This document shows positions 8,795 through 18,004 of a stretch of DNA of 64,000 nt, piece by piece. Below the pieces are notes generated by a model. It did no database searches. It saw only the letters and a program-made list of their open reading frames with translations, and had not been told where the DNA came from. The position numbers and the translations under genes were made by a program. Numbering within the stretch: position 1 is the stretch's first letter; each line of letters begins with the position of its first letter. The DNA is taken from contig NZ_WQHX01000001.1 of NCBI RefSeq assembly GCF_013035425.1, forward strand, positions 1,054,001-1,118,000. The letters are read 5' to 3'. Source of the DNA: Ruegeria arenilitoris. Lineage in GTDB: Bacteria; Pseudomonadota; Alphaproteobacteria; Rhodobacterales; Rhodobacteraceae.

Positions 8795-9934
8795 TTAACG
8801 GGGACGGTGAATATGAGCGCTTTGGACAATACCAAACGCCGCCATCAAGACCAGCATGGCGGAGCCACCATAACTGACCATTGGTAGTGGGACACCCACA
8901 ACCGGTGCCAAACCCATGACCATGGACATATTGACCGCAAAGAACAGGAAGAAATTCAATGAAATACCCAATGTTACCAGCGACGAGAACCGGTCCTTCG
9001 TCGACAGCGCAGTGACCATGCAGAACACCAGAATCAGGCCGTAAAGTATCAGCAAGGTGATACCCCCGACGAAACCGAACTCTTCGGCCAATGTGGTGAA
9101 AATGAAATCGGTGTGTTTTTCAGGCAAGAAATTCAGGCGCGATTGTGTGCCCTGCATGAACCCACGCCCGTTCCAGCCGCCGGATCCCAAAGCGATTTTG
9201 GATTGCGTAATGTGATAACCCGCGCCCAACGGATCGGTAGAGGGATCCAAAAATGTATCGATGCGGCGGAACTGATAATCTTTTAATAATTGCCAATCTG
9301 TTCCGCGGCTTTTGAATACTGTAGTCACCAATCCGACGCCTGCAGCGATAACAGCAGCGAAATAAGCCCAGTGAACCCCTGCCAGAAACATTAGCCCACC
9401 ACCCGCGGCCAACAGCAGGATGGACGTGCCAAGGTCAGGCTGCCGCAGAACCATCAAGGTTGGGATAAGGATCAAAAGTACCGGAAGAATGACCCAAAGT
9501 GGCTTTGAAGTTTTGTGCGCGGGTAGCCAGTCGTAATAAGCAGCCAACAGCATGACAAGTGTCACCTTCATCAGTTCCGAAGGCTGCAACCGCATGAAAC
9601 CCAAATCAATCCACCGCTGGGCGCCCATTCCGACGGTGCCGACCAATTCGACAAGTATCAGCAACCCGATCGAACTCAGATAGGCCACTACGGACATGTT
9701 GCGCCAAAACCAGATAGGAACGACGGCTATGATAAACATAACCACCAATCCCAGGCCGAACCTTTCCATTTGTGGTTCGGCCCACGGTGTCCATGACCCG
9801 CCCGCCACAGAGAATAGCATCAAAAAACCAGCGCATGCCACGCTTACCAGCAACAGGGTAAGTGGCCAGTTCATATACAGAACCTTGCGAACTCCAGATG
9901 GTGTGGATTTGACTGCGTATTCGAGATAGCTCAT
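8795..9934 (-). CDS. rodA: Peptidoglycan polymerase RodA (SEDS family)
   Basis: Integral membrane glycan-strand polymerase of the elongasome, 379 aa, with about ten hydrophobic helices. SEDS hallmarks are visible: GAQRWIDLGFMRLQPSELMKV, LRQPDLGTSILLLAAG, the FLPEKHTDFIFTTLAEEFG loop carrying the catalytic-region Asp, and the C-terminal GLAPVVGVPLPMVSYGGS. It works as a pair with the transpeptidase MrdA, whose gene lies directly upstream with an ATGA overlap. That overlap suggests strict coupling of the two partners. Confidence 0.95.
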   Translation of the reverse strand: MSYLEYAVKSTPSGVRKVLYMNWPLTLLLVSVACAGFLMLFSVAGGSWTPWAEPQMERFGLGLVVMFIIAVVPIWFWRNMSVVAYLSSIGLLILVELVGTVGMGAQRWIDLGFMRLQPSELMKVTLVMLLAAYYDWLPAHKTSKPLWVILPVLLILIPTLMVLRQPDLGTSILLLAAGGGLMFLAGVHWAYFAAVIAAGVGLVTTVFKSRGTDWQLLKDYQFRRIDTFLDPSTDPLGAGYHITQSKIALGSGGWNGRGFMQGTQSRLNFLPEKHTDFIFTTLAEEFGFVGGITLLILYGLILVFCMVTALSTKDRFSSLVTLGISLNFFLFFAVNMSMVMGLAPVVGVPLPMVSYGGSAMLVLMAAFGIVQSAHIHRPR

Positions 9935-11880
9935 GCGCGGTCCTTCTCACCTGGACGCGCTCTGGGACGACGATCGCCTTCCAACAGTTTTTGCTGTTCT
10001 TTGATGCGTTCGCGATCAGCCGATGGATAGGCTTCGAGTGGGGGCGTGCCGTTGTAAAGCGCCTGCAACATAATATCGCGAGCGACCGGCGCGGCTGCTT
10101 TGGATCCACCTCCTCCGTGTTCTACCACAACGGCCACCGCATATTTCGGGTTATCGTAAGGCGCAAAGCTGACGAACAAAGCGTGGTCGCGGCGTTCCCA
10201 AGGCAGGTCTTCGTTACGTATTACGCCGGCTGCGCGCTCCGCCTTGGTAATGTTTCGTACCTGACTGGTGCCTGTCTTTCCAGCCATGCGAAAGTCTTCC
10301 GCAATGATGCGGCTACGGTAGGCGGTGCCACGGCGGTCATTCGAGACCGAGAACATTGCCTTGCGAACCTGTTCAAGATTGTTGCGGTTCACAGCTAATG
10401 GTTCACCGGCACCCGAAGGTTGTTCAATTCCATTGGCTGACCGCACCAGCCGTGGTGTCACCGAGCGACCCGTAGCAAGCCGAGCCGTCATAACAGCCAA
10501 TTGGAGTGGTGAAGCAAGCATGAAACCCTGACCGATCGACGCGTTGGCTGTGTCACCGACCAACCAGTCTTCGCCATGCACACGCTGTTTCCATTCCTGG
10601 TTTGGAGCCAATCCAGCGGCAACGGCGGACATTGGAATATCGTGCTTTACACCCAGCCCGAATGTGCGTGCCATATCTGAAATTTTGTCGATCCCGACAC
10701 GCAAGGCAACGTCATAATAATAAACGTCGCAGCTACGTTTGAGAGACAACCCCAAATCGACTGTGCCATGGCCGCCGCGTTTCCAGCAGTGAAATCGTCG
10801 GCTTCCGACTTTTAGGTGACCTGGACAATAAACGGTACTGGACGGACTGATTACACCCGCCTCCAACGCAGCCATTGCGGTTATCATTTTGAAGGTCGAG
10901 CCGGGTGGGTATGTGCCTTGAACTGTTTTGTTGGCCAGCGGGCGATAATTGTCTTGTGTTAGGGCTCGGTAATCGGCAACCGATATACCCCTGACAAAGA
11001 GGTTGGGATCGAAGCTTGGCGCCGAACTAATGGCGCGGATGTCACCGTTTTCACAATCAATCACAACCGCAGCGGCGCTTTCACCGGCTAAACGGGCTTG
11101 CGCGTATTGCTGCAGGTCTGCATCGACCGACAACTGAAGGTCAGCGCCAGCTTCGCCTTCCTGTCGATCCAGTTCACGCATGACGCGACCGGTCGCGTTA
11201 ACCTCAACACGCTTGGCGCCAGCCTTGCCCCGCAGCTTGATTTCCTGTTTGGCCTCAAGGCCGACCTTGCCGATTTGGAACCGCGGAATACGCAGCACGG
11301 GTTCTGGGTCCTCGATCTGACTCAGGTCATAATCACTTACAGGGCCGACATACCCCACCACATGGGCAAAATCCTCATAACGAGGGTATTGGCGGGTCAT
11401 TCCGACCTCAGGCGTCACGCCGGGCAGAGCAGGAGCGTTAACGGCGACTTTCGAAATGTCTTCCCACGTCACCTGATCAGCCAATGTTACGGGCAGAAAC
11501 GGGGCCGAGCGACGCATCTCTGATTTTGCACGTTCGATTTCATCTTGAGTCAGCGGAATAAGTTCAGAGAGTTTCGCGATAACTTGGTTAATGTCTCCCG
11601 CGTCTTCACGAACGATCACTATCCGGTACGATGGCGAGTTCTGGCCAATGATTTGGCCGTTTCTGTCGTAGATGCGACCGCGTGACGGTGGAATTAGCCT
11701 GATATTGACCCGGTTTTCCTCGGCCAGCAGCCGGTATTCATCTGCTTGGTCGACCTGCATGAACCGCATACGCGCGGCCAGACCGCCGATGAAGACCGCC
11801 TGCACTCCCCCCAATATCAGCGCCCTGCGGGGCAAACGTTTATAGGCTGGGCCAGGTGCTTTTTGCTTAGGTTGCTTCAT
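9931..11880 (-). CDS. mrdA: Penicillin-binding protein 2
   Basis: Class B transpeptidase of the elongasome, 649 aa. A single N-terminal membrane helix (ALILGGVQAVFIGGLAA) is followed by the pedestal region. The transpeptidase domain carries SxxK in PPGSTFKMITA, SxN as SCD in LKRSCDVYYYDVA, and KTG in AGKTGTSQV. The C-terminus is a charged tail. It overlaps rodA downstream and mreD upstream (ATGA both times), giving the order mreD-mrdA-rodA within one transcription unit that starts at mreB. Confidence 0.95.
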   Translation of the reverse strand: MKQPKQKAPGPAYKRLPRRALILGGVQAVFIGGLAARMRFMQVDQADEYRLLAEENRVNIRLIPPSRGRIYDRNGQIIGQNSPSYRIVIVREDAGDINQVIAKLSELIPLTQDEIERAKSEMRRSAPFLPVTLADQVTWEDISKVAVNAPALPGVTPEVGMTRQYPRYEDFAHVVGYVGPVSDYDLSQIEDPEPVLRIPRFQIGKVGLEAKQEIKLRGKAGAKRVEVNATGRVMRELDRQEGEAGADLQLSVDADLQQYAQARLAGESAAAVVIDCENGDIRAISSAPSFDPNLFVRGISVADYRALTQDNYRPLANKTVQGTYPPGSTFKMITAMAALEAGVISPSSTVYCPGHLKVGSRRFHCWKRGGHGTVDLGLSLKRSCDVYYYDVALRVGIDKISDMARTFGLGVKHDIPMSAVAAGLAPNQEWKQRVHGEDWLVGDTANASIGQGFMLASPLQLAVMTARLATGRSVTPRLVRSANGIEQPSGAGEPLAVNRNNLEQVRKAMFSVSNDRRGTAYRSRIIAEDFRMAGKTGTSQVRNITKAERAAGVIRNEDLPWERRDHALFVSFAPYDNPKYAVAVVVEHGGGGSKAAAPVARDIMLQALYNGTPPLEAYPSADRERIKEQQKLLEGDRRPRARPGEKDRA

Positions 11881-12413
11881 GCGCGTGCTCCGGCCGTGGT
11901 ATTGTCTGTAACGGATGCGCGCGTTACACCGAAGGCCACTTGGCTAAGCAGCACAATTGCTGGGTAGATCGATATCGTCACGATTGCCTGAATTGCGATT
12001 GACCCCATACCTGCCTGTTGAACGGAAAGTATTCCCAAAATCAGGCCGTTCGCGACAAAAATCACAGTTATCACCGCCGCAACCGAAGTCCATTCAGCTG
12101 CAAAACCGGCATCGCGGAATCCGGGCGCAGCAGACCTTAGGTACGCGGCACCAAGAACGACCAATGCCGCCATTAACCCTGGAGGGCGTTGCAGCAACAG
12201 GTCCGCCAACAACATTATCGCGGCGATGCTGATCATGGGAACATATTCAGGTCGACGCAGTAACCACGCGTAAGTCAGAACAATTAGAATGTCGGGAAAA
12301 GGCCAGCGGTCGGGTTTTGTATCCAATGGCAACAGGTGAAGAAACAGGACCAGAAAAGAAAGCAAGACATAAAGGCAACGTTTTAGCCAGAGTTTAGAGG
12401 CAGCATTATCCAT
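11877..12413 (-). CDS. mreD: Rod shape-determining protein MreD
   Basis: Small membrane protein of 178 aa with five or six hydrophobic segments and little else conserved, typical of MreD. FPDILIVLTYAWLLRRPEYVP and LADLLLQRPPGL are family-like. The assignment rests mainly on its place between mreC and mrdA. I chose the ATG at MDNAASKLW, which overlaps the mreC stop by 8 nt; a longer reading would add 19 basic residues lying inside mreC. Confidence 0.85.
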   Translation of the reverse strand: MDNAASKLWLKRCLYVLLSFLVLFLHLLPLDTKPDRWPFPDILIVLTYAWLLRRPEYVPMISIAAIMLLADLLLQRPPGLMAALVVLGAAYLRSAAPGFRDAGFAAEWTSVAAVITVIFVANGLILGILSVQQAGMGSIAIQAIVTISIYPAIVLLSQVAFGVTRASVTDNTTAGARA

Positions 12414-13308
12414 CGCCTGCCTCCTGCGTTGACAAGGCTGCCTCGGGCTGTTTCGGGCCGACGAGCCCACCTGGATCTCGGATTACAGGTGAGGGTTGAA
12501 AGCGCAGCACGCGTAAAAATTCGAGTCGTTCGAAATCCGCAGACAATCGGACGCGCAACCTGCCGCCCGGATCAATTGCTATTTGCCCGATCAAAAGACC
12601 ACCTGGAAACACTCCGCCGTCACCCGAAGTAACGACACGATCACCTGGTCGAACAAGTTCGCGATTCTCCAGGAATTCCACCGCAGGACTTGCGGTATTG
12701 TCACCAATAATCAACGCTGTCTGGCCCGAGGGCTGAATAGTTGCAGGGATTGCGCTTGAGGCATCGGTCAACAAAATGACCCTAGCCGTGTCCGCCCCCA
12801 CGCCCGAAATGCGCCCAACCACACCAATACCATCCATGGTCGCCCAGCCATCCAGTATTCCGTCTCGTTCACCAACGTTCAACAAAACCGATTGCCGAAA
12901 AGGGGAGCCACTGTCAGCCATGACAACCCCCGTGATGTATGTAAGCCGAGCATCCAGCCGCACATTGTTCAAGTCCAACAAGCGGGCGTTTTCCTGCTCT
13001 AACTGCAGTGCCGCCTCTTTCCAGGCTCGCATTCGGCGCAGCTCGCTGCGCAGTTCCTGGTTTTGCTCACTTAAGCGTTGATAGCTTTGAAAGTCCCGAG
13101 CCAGATTGACAGCGGCGGTAACAGGGACCATGGCCCATTCCATCGACGGAACCACCGTATCCACCACTTGCGCCCTGAAACGCTCCACTCGCGGGCTGTC
13201 GATGCGCCAGACAACAAAGATACCTAACAGGCACAAAACTAAAAGCCCCAGCAGCAGTCTGCGCAGAGGGGTTGTGTATTCGTCGCGCTGTGATCGGTCT
13301 TTTGCCAC
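12406..13308 (-). CDS. mreC: Rod shape-determining protein MreC
   Basis: 300-aa bitopic protein. A membrane helix near residues 15 to 33 (LLLGLLVLCLLGIFVVW) is followed by a coiled coil (residues about 70 to 105, SEQNQELRSELRRMRAW...LEQENARL) and the two beta-barrel domains (VVMADSGSPFRQSVLLN; GVVGRISGVG; VVTSGDGGVFPGGLLIG). It links MreB to the periplasmic synthases. Second gene of the mre operon; an AGGAG-like site precedes the ATG. Confidence 0.93.
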   Translation of the reverse strand: MAKDRSQRDEYTTPLRRLLLGLLVLCLLGIFVVWRIDSPRVERFRAQVVDTVVPSMEWAMVPVTAAVNLARDFQSYQRLSEQNQELRSELRRMRAWKEAALQLEQENARLLDLNNVRLDARLTYITGVVMADSGSPFRQSVLLNVGERDGILDGWATMDGIGVVGRISGVGADTARVILLTDASSAIPATIQPSGQTALIIGDNTASPAVEFLENRELVRPGDRVVTSGDGGVFPGGLLIGQIAIDPGGRLRVRLSADFERLEFLRVLRFQPSPVIRDPGGLVGPKQPEAALSTQEAGDG

Positions 13309-13369
13309 AGGACTCCTTCCCGTGCTGCTCGCATCCGAAAATGTACCCTCGGATCAGAGGGTGCGCGCC

Positions 13370-14527
<1,158 letters not shown>

Positions 14528-14570
14528 TCAGCACCTTTCCGCCTTAATGGTAGGGACTTTAGAAGGCAAA

Positions 14571-15362
14571 ATGCTCTCATATCAACACATTTACCACGCA
14601 GGTAACCTTGCAGACGTACATAAGCACGCGATTGTGGCACAAACGCTGGCTTATCTTACGCAAAAGGACAAACCATTAACCTATGTCGAGACACATTCAG
14701 GGCGTGGGCTGTATCAGTTGGATTCGATTGAGGCAATTCGCACAGGCGAGGCAGTAGCGGGGATAGAGCGGGTGATGCAAGAAGGGTGGTTCGACGCCGA
14801 TCACCCGCTGAACCGGGCGATAACGTTGGTCAAATCCCGGTTTGGCAAGACCGCATACCCGGGGTCGCCGATGATAGCGGCAAGTTTGTTGCGCCCACAA
14901 GATAGTCTGCATCTGGCAGAGCTTCATCCGGAAGAATACCGTGCGCTTTCTGATGCAATGGCTGCAACAAATGCAAAAACTTACCACCAGGACGGTTTTG
15001 AGCTTGCTCAGTCATTGCTGCCACCTACACCGCGGCGAGGCGTGTTGTTGATAGATCCAAGCTACGAGATCAAGGCCGACTATGATCGGCTACCGAAAAT
15101 CATCTCGTCGTTGCACCGTAAGTGGAACGTTGGGGTGATCGCAGTGTGGTATCCAATCTTGGGTAACCAACGTCACTGGGCGATGCGGGAAGCTTTAGGA
15201 AAGTTGAGGTTACCCAAGGTCCTGCAACATGAAGTTCGCTTTCCCGTGGCCCGAAAAAATCATGGGATGATCGGATCGGGCATGTTTCTGGTCAATGCGC
15301 CATTTGGGTTGAACGAAACCACTAATGAACTGGACAGCTTGTTTGGACGGCTTTCATCCTGA
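14571..15362 (+). CDS. rlmJ: 23S rRNA (adenine(2030)-N6)-methyltransferase
   Basis: SAM-dependent N6-adenine methyltransferase, 263 aa. The N-terminus MLSYQHIYHAGNLADVHKH is highly characteristic of RlmJ. The SAM motif is YVETHSGRGLYQLDS, and the catalytic motif reads DPSYE (residues near 158) in place of the usual DPPY/DPPYE form. The start at MLSYQ is set by this conserved N-terminus. A strong hairpin with a T run follows the gene. Confidence 0.93.
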   Translation: MLSYQHIYHAGNLADVHKHAIVAQTLAYLTQKDKPLTYVETHSGRGLYQLDSIEAIRTGEAVAGIERVMQEGWFDADHPLNRAITLVKSRFGKTAYPGSPMIAASLLRPQDSLHLAELHPEEYRALSDAMAATNAKTYHQDGFELAQSLLPPTPRRGVLLIDPSYEIKADYDRLPKIISSLHRKWNVGVIAVWYPILGNQRHWAMREALGKLRLPKVLQHEVRFPVARKNHGMIGSGMFLVNAPFGLNETTNELDSLFGRLSS

Positions 15363-15434
15363 GCTTTTGTTACAATCTTTGCCTCTGTTTAGCTTCATGC
15401 TGCTCAAAATCAGCCCGGCGACTAAGGGAAGACA

Positions 15435-15464
15435 GGGGCGGTCTCAGGCAGGCCGCCCCTTTTT
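15435..15464 (+). terminator. Intrinsic terminator after rlmJ
   Basis: GGGGCGG and CCGCCCC form a 7-bp GC stem around an 11-nt loop, followed directly by TTTTT. It is placed between the convergent rlmJ and leuA genes, five bases before the leuA stop codon. The T run favours termination of the plus-strand transcript; there is no matching A run for the other direction. Confidence 0.75.
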
Positions 15465-15468
15465 GTAT

Positions 15469-17043
15469 TTATGACAAATCCTTGTACGAGATTTCGCGCG
15501 CGTCAGCGCCAGGCCCCGCCTTTTCCCTCCTGACAATAAGTCGGTTCAAAGCGTGAATGTAAGCCTTGGCTGATGCCACGACAGTGTCGGTATTGGCTGA
15601 CTGCCCGGTTGCAATCATCCCGTCCTCTTCCAGCCGAACCGATACTGTGGCCTGAGCGTCGGTTCCTTCGGTAACTGCATGAACTTGGTAAAGTTGCAGA
15701 TGGGCGGTGTTTGGATGAACCCTTCGTATTGCCCGGAAAGCGGCGTCCACCGGACCGTCGCCAGTTTCGGTTGCTATGACCTCTTGCCCGTCTACGTCCA
15801 TCTCGATGGTTGCCTCGGCCTTGCCGACCGTTCCGCATGTGACCTTCATCGATACTAACTGCAAGTGATCGTTGCCGTCGTCATCGTCCAGCGACATCAA
15901 TGCGATAAGGTCGTCGTCAAACACTTCTTTCTTGCGGTCAGCTAACTCCTTGAACCTTACAAAGATGTCTTTCAGTTGGTTGTCGCCAACCTCGTATCCC
16001 AAAGTGCTCAGCTTTTCGCGCAGTGCCGCGCGGCCCGAGTGTTTGCCCAACGGCAGCGATGTGCCCGACAAACCGACATCCTCTGGCCGCATGATTTCGA
16101 AGTTTTCGCGGTTCTTAAGCATCCCGTCTTGATGGATCCCGCTTTCGTGGGCAAAGGCATTCTTTCCGACGATTGCCTTGTTGAACTGCACGTTAAATCC
16201 GGAAACGGTCGCTACCCGACGCGAAATGTGCATGATCTTGGTTGTATCGATCCCGGTTCGCCAAGGCATGATGTCGTTTCGCGTACGAAGGGCCATTACG
16301 ACCTCTTCCAGAGCGGTATTACCTGCGCGTTCGCCTAACCCGTTGATCGTACATTCGATCTGGCGGGCACCGCCTGCAACAGCAGCCAGCGAGTTTGCGG
16401 TCGCCATTCCGAGATCATTGTGACAGTGGGTCGCGAATATGACTTCATCTGCACCTGGGACGGTTTCGATCAGCCGTTTGATCAGGTCAGCGGATTCCAC
16501 AGGTGCCGTATACCCCACGGTGTCGGGAATATTGATCGTAGTTGCGCCAGCTTTGATCGCAATTTCGATGACACGGCAAAGGTAATCCCATTCGGTTCGC
16601 GTTGCATCCATCGGAGACCACTGAACGTTTTCGCAAAGATTGCGAGCGTGGCTAACAGTCTCGTGGATCTTTTCTGCCATCTCGTCCTGTGTCAGGTTTG
16701 GAATAGCCCGATGGAGAGGAGATGTTCCGATAAAGGTGTGGATGCGGTTTTGTTCTGCATGCTTCACAGCTTCCCAGCATCGATCGATATCGGCAAAGTT
16801 AGCTCGTGCCAGGCCGCAAATGCGGCTGTTTTTGGATCGCTGTGCAATTTCTGTAACGGCTTTGAAATCACCTTCCGAGGCAATTGGGAAACCGGCTTCG
16901 ATGATGTCGACGCCCATCTCGTCCAGCAGTTCGGCAATTTCGAGCTTTTCGTCATGCGTCATTGTAGCACCTGGGCTTTGTTCGCCATCGCGCAAAGTGG
17001 TGTCAAAGATCAAGACGCGGTCTTGGTCGGTCACGTTGGTCAT
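15469..17043 (-). CDS. leuA: 2-isopropylmalate synthase
   Basis: First committed enzyme of leucine synthesis, condensing acetyl-CoA with 2-oxoisovalerate. 524 aa. The TIM-barrel catalytic part starts with FDTTLRDGEQSPGATM; metal-binding HCHNDLGMATANSLAAV is near residue 203. The C-terminal third (from about residue 400) is the LeuA allosteric domain that senses leucine. A GTG nine bases upstream is an alternative start. A leucine-rich leader peptide and paired hairpins lie upstream, pointing to control by attenuation as well as feedback. Confidence 0.95.
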   Translation of the reverse strand: MTNVTDQDRVLIFDTTLRDGEQSPGATMTHDEKLEIAELLDEMGVDIIEAGFPIASEGDFKAVTEIAQRSKNSRICGLARANFADIDRCWEAVKHAEQNRIHTFIGTSPLHRAIPNLTQDEMAEKIHETVSHARNLCENVQWSPMDATRTEWDYLCRVIEIAIKAGATTINIPDTVGYTAPVESADLIKRLIETVPGADEVIFATHCHNDLGMATANSLAAVAGGARQIECTINGLGERAGNTALEEVVMALRTRNDIMPWRTGIDTTKIMHISRRVATVSGFNVQFNKAIVGKNAFAHESGIHQDGMLKNRENFEIMRPEDVGLSGTSLPLGKHSGRAALREKLSTLGYEVGDNQLKDIFVRFKELADRKKEVFDDDLIALMSLDDDDGNDHLQLVSMKVTCGTVGKAEATIEMDVDGQEVIATETGDGPVDAAFRAIRRVHPNTAHLQLYQVHAVTEGTDAQATVSVRLEEDGMIATGQSANTDTVVASAKAYIHALNRLIVRREKAGPGADAREISYKDLS

Positions 17044-17077
17044 TGGGGTCACTTTCTGTTCTGTCCTAAATCCGATG

Positions 17078-17177
17078 GCGCGCTGCCGTCCTCCTCTGAG
17101 CGGGCGCGCCGGATGGCACGCTCAGAGGCGGATTAGGATCAGTAGGCCGAGCAGAGACACGCCGCTTGAAGCGGCGT
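17078..17177 (-). promoter_or_regulatory. leuA leader hairpins (probable attenuator region)
   Basis: On the minus strand the leader of leuA contains three elements. The first is a palindrome of 9-bp arms (ACGCCGCTT / AAGCGGCGT, 17159-17177) within the leader-peptide coding sequence. The second is a hairpin with perfect 10-bp arms (CCTCTGAGCG at 17093-17102 and CGCTCAGAGG at 17119-17128) that begins over the leader stop codon. The third is a GGCGCGC segment in that hairpin's loop that could pair with GCGCGCC just downstream, giving an alternative fold. No clean U-run follows, so the mechanism could be Rho-linked or translational rather than a simple intrinsic terminator. Confidence 0.55.
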
Positions 17178-17208
17178 TTGCACAATGGATATCTGCACGG
17201 TTGATCAT
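17122..17208 (-). CDS. leuL: Leucine operon leader peptide
   Basis: Short open frame of 28 codons upstream of leuA. The last 12 residues read VSLLGLLILIRL, with six leucines (codons CTG, CTC, CTA, CTG, CTA, CTC, two of them CTA, likely rare here), two isoleucines and one valine. Its stop codon lies in the ascending arm of the perfect 10-bp hairpin at 17093-17128. This is the classic layout of an amino-acid-responsive leader: ribosome stalling at the leucine codons would change which hairpin forms before leuA. Function is inferred from composition and position; no strong ribosome site is obvious before the ATG. Confidence 0.65.
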   Translation of the reverse strand: MINRADIHCANAASSGVSLLGLLILIRL

Positions 17209-17330
17209 AGTGCGTAGGTTATACAGTTCGAATAAGGAATGAAAAGCAGGAATTTTGTTTGTGTGGCAAAGGATGAGCCATTTGGCCAGTACATGTTGAT
17301 CGTTGGATAAACACCGCTAGCTGTACTGTC

Positions 17331-17996
17331 ATGGAAAAAGCTTTGATAATAGGCGCAAGTGGCGGCATAGGTGGAGCATTACGCAATGAGCTAGAAGCGC
17401 GCGGCGCGAAGGTAATCGGCCTTTCCCGATCGTCCGATGATCTGGACTTTATGGACCCCGCGGCGGCAGAGAGAAAACTTTCGCAATTGGAGGGCAATTT
17501 TGACCTGATCTTTGTCACGACCGGAGCGCTTGAGATTGATGGCGCTGCGCCCGAAAAAACCATTCGTTCGCTTTCGGCCCAGGCAATGATGGACCAGTTC
17601 GTTCTAAATGCGGTTGGCCCGGCGCTTGTTTTGAAGCAGGCCGGCCGATTATTGACCCGTGATCGTCGCGCGGTATTCGGCGTCCTTTCGGCTCGAGTCG
17701 GATCCATCGGAGACAACCGTTTGGGCGGTTGGGTCAGCTATCGGGCTGCCAAAGCCGCAGTTAACCAGATCGTGCATACCGCGGCCATTGAACTTGCCCG
17801 GTCACACAAACAGGCAATCTGTGTTGCGCTGCACCCCGGAACTGTAAAAACAACATTCACTGAAAAGTATCTTGCCCGCCACCCGGCAGTTACGCCCGAA
17901 CAAGCAGCGCAAAACTTGCTGGCGGTGATTGATCATTTGTCCGCTGCGGAAACGGGCGGTTTTTTTGACTGGGCTGGTAAACCCATCCCTTGGTAG
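17331..17996 (+). CDS. SDR family oxidoreductase (C-factor-like)
   Basis: Classical short-chain dehydrogenase of 221 aa. Cofactor motif ALIIGASGGIGGAL is at the N-terminus, and the catalytic YxxxK is in SYRAAKAAVNQ near residue 141, with the Ser about 13 residues earlier. The short length and HPGTVKTTFTEKYLA near the C-terminus resemble the CsgA/C-factor subfamily. The substrate cannot be read from the sequence. It stands alone, divergent from the leu leader and convergent with the MORN gene. Confidence 0.85.
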   Translation: MEKALIIGASGGIGGALRNELEARGAKVIGLSRSSDDLDFMDPAAAERKLSQLEGNFDLIFVTTGALEIDGAAPEKTIRSLSAQAMMDQFVLNAVGPALVLKQAGRLLTRDRRAVFGVLSARVGSIGDNRLGGWVSYRAAKAAVNQIVHTAAIELARSHKQAICVALHPGTVKTTFTEKYLARHPAVTPEQAAQNLLAVIDHLSAAETGGFFDWAGKPIPW

Positions 17997-18004
17997 CGCT
18001 GGCA

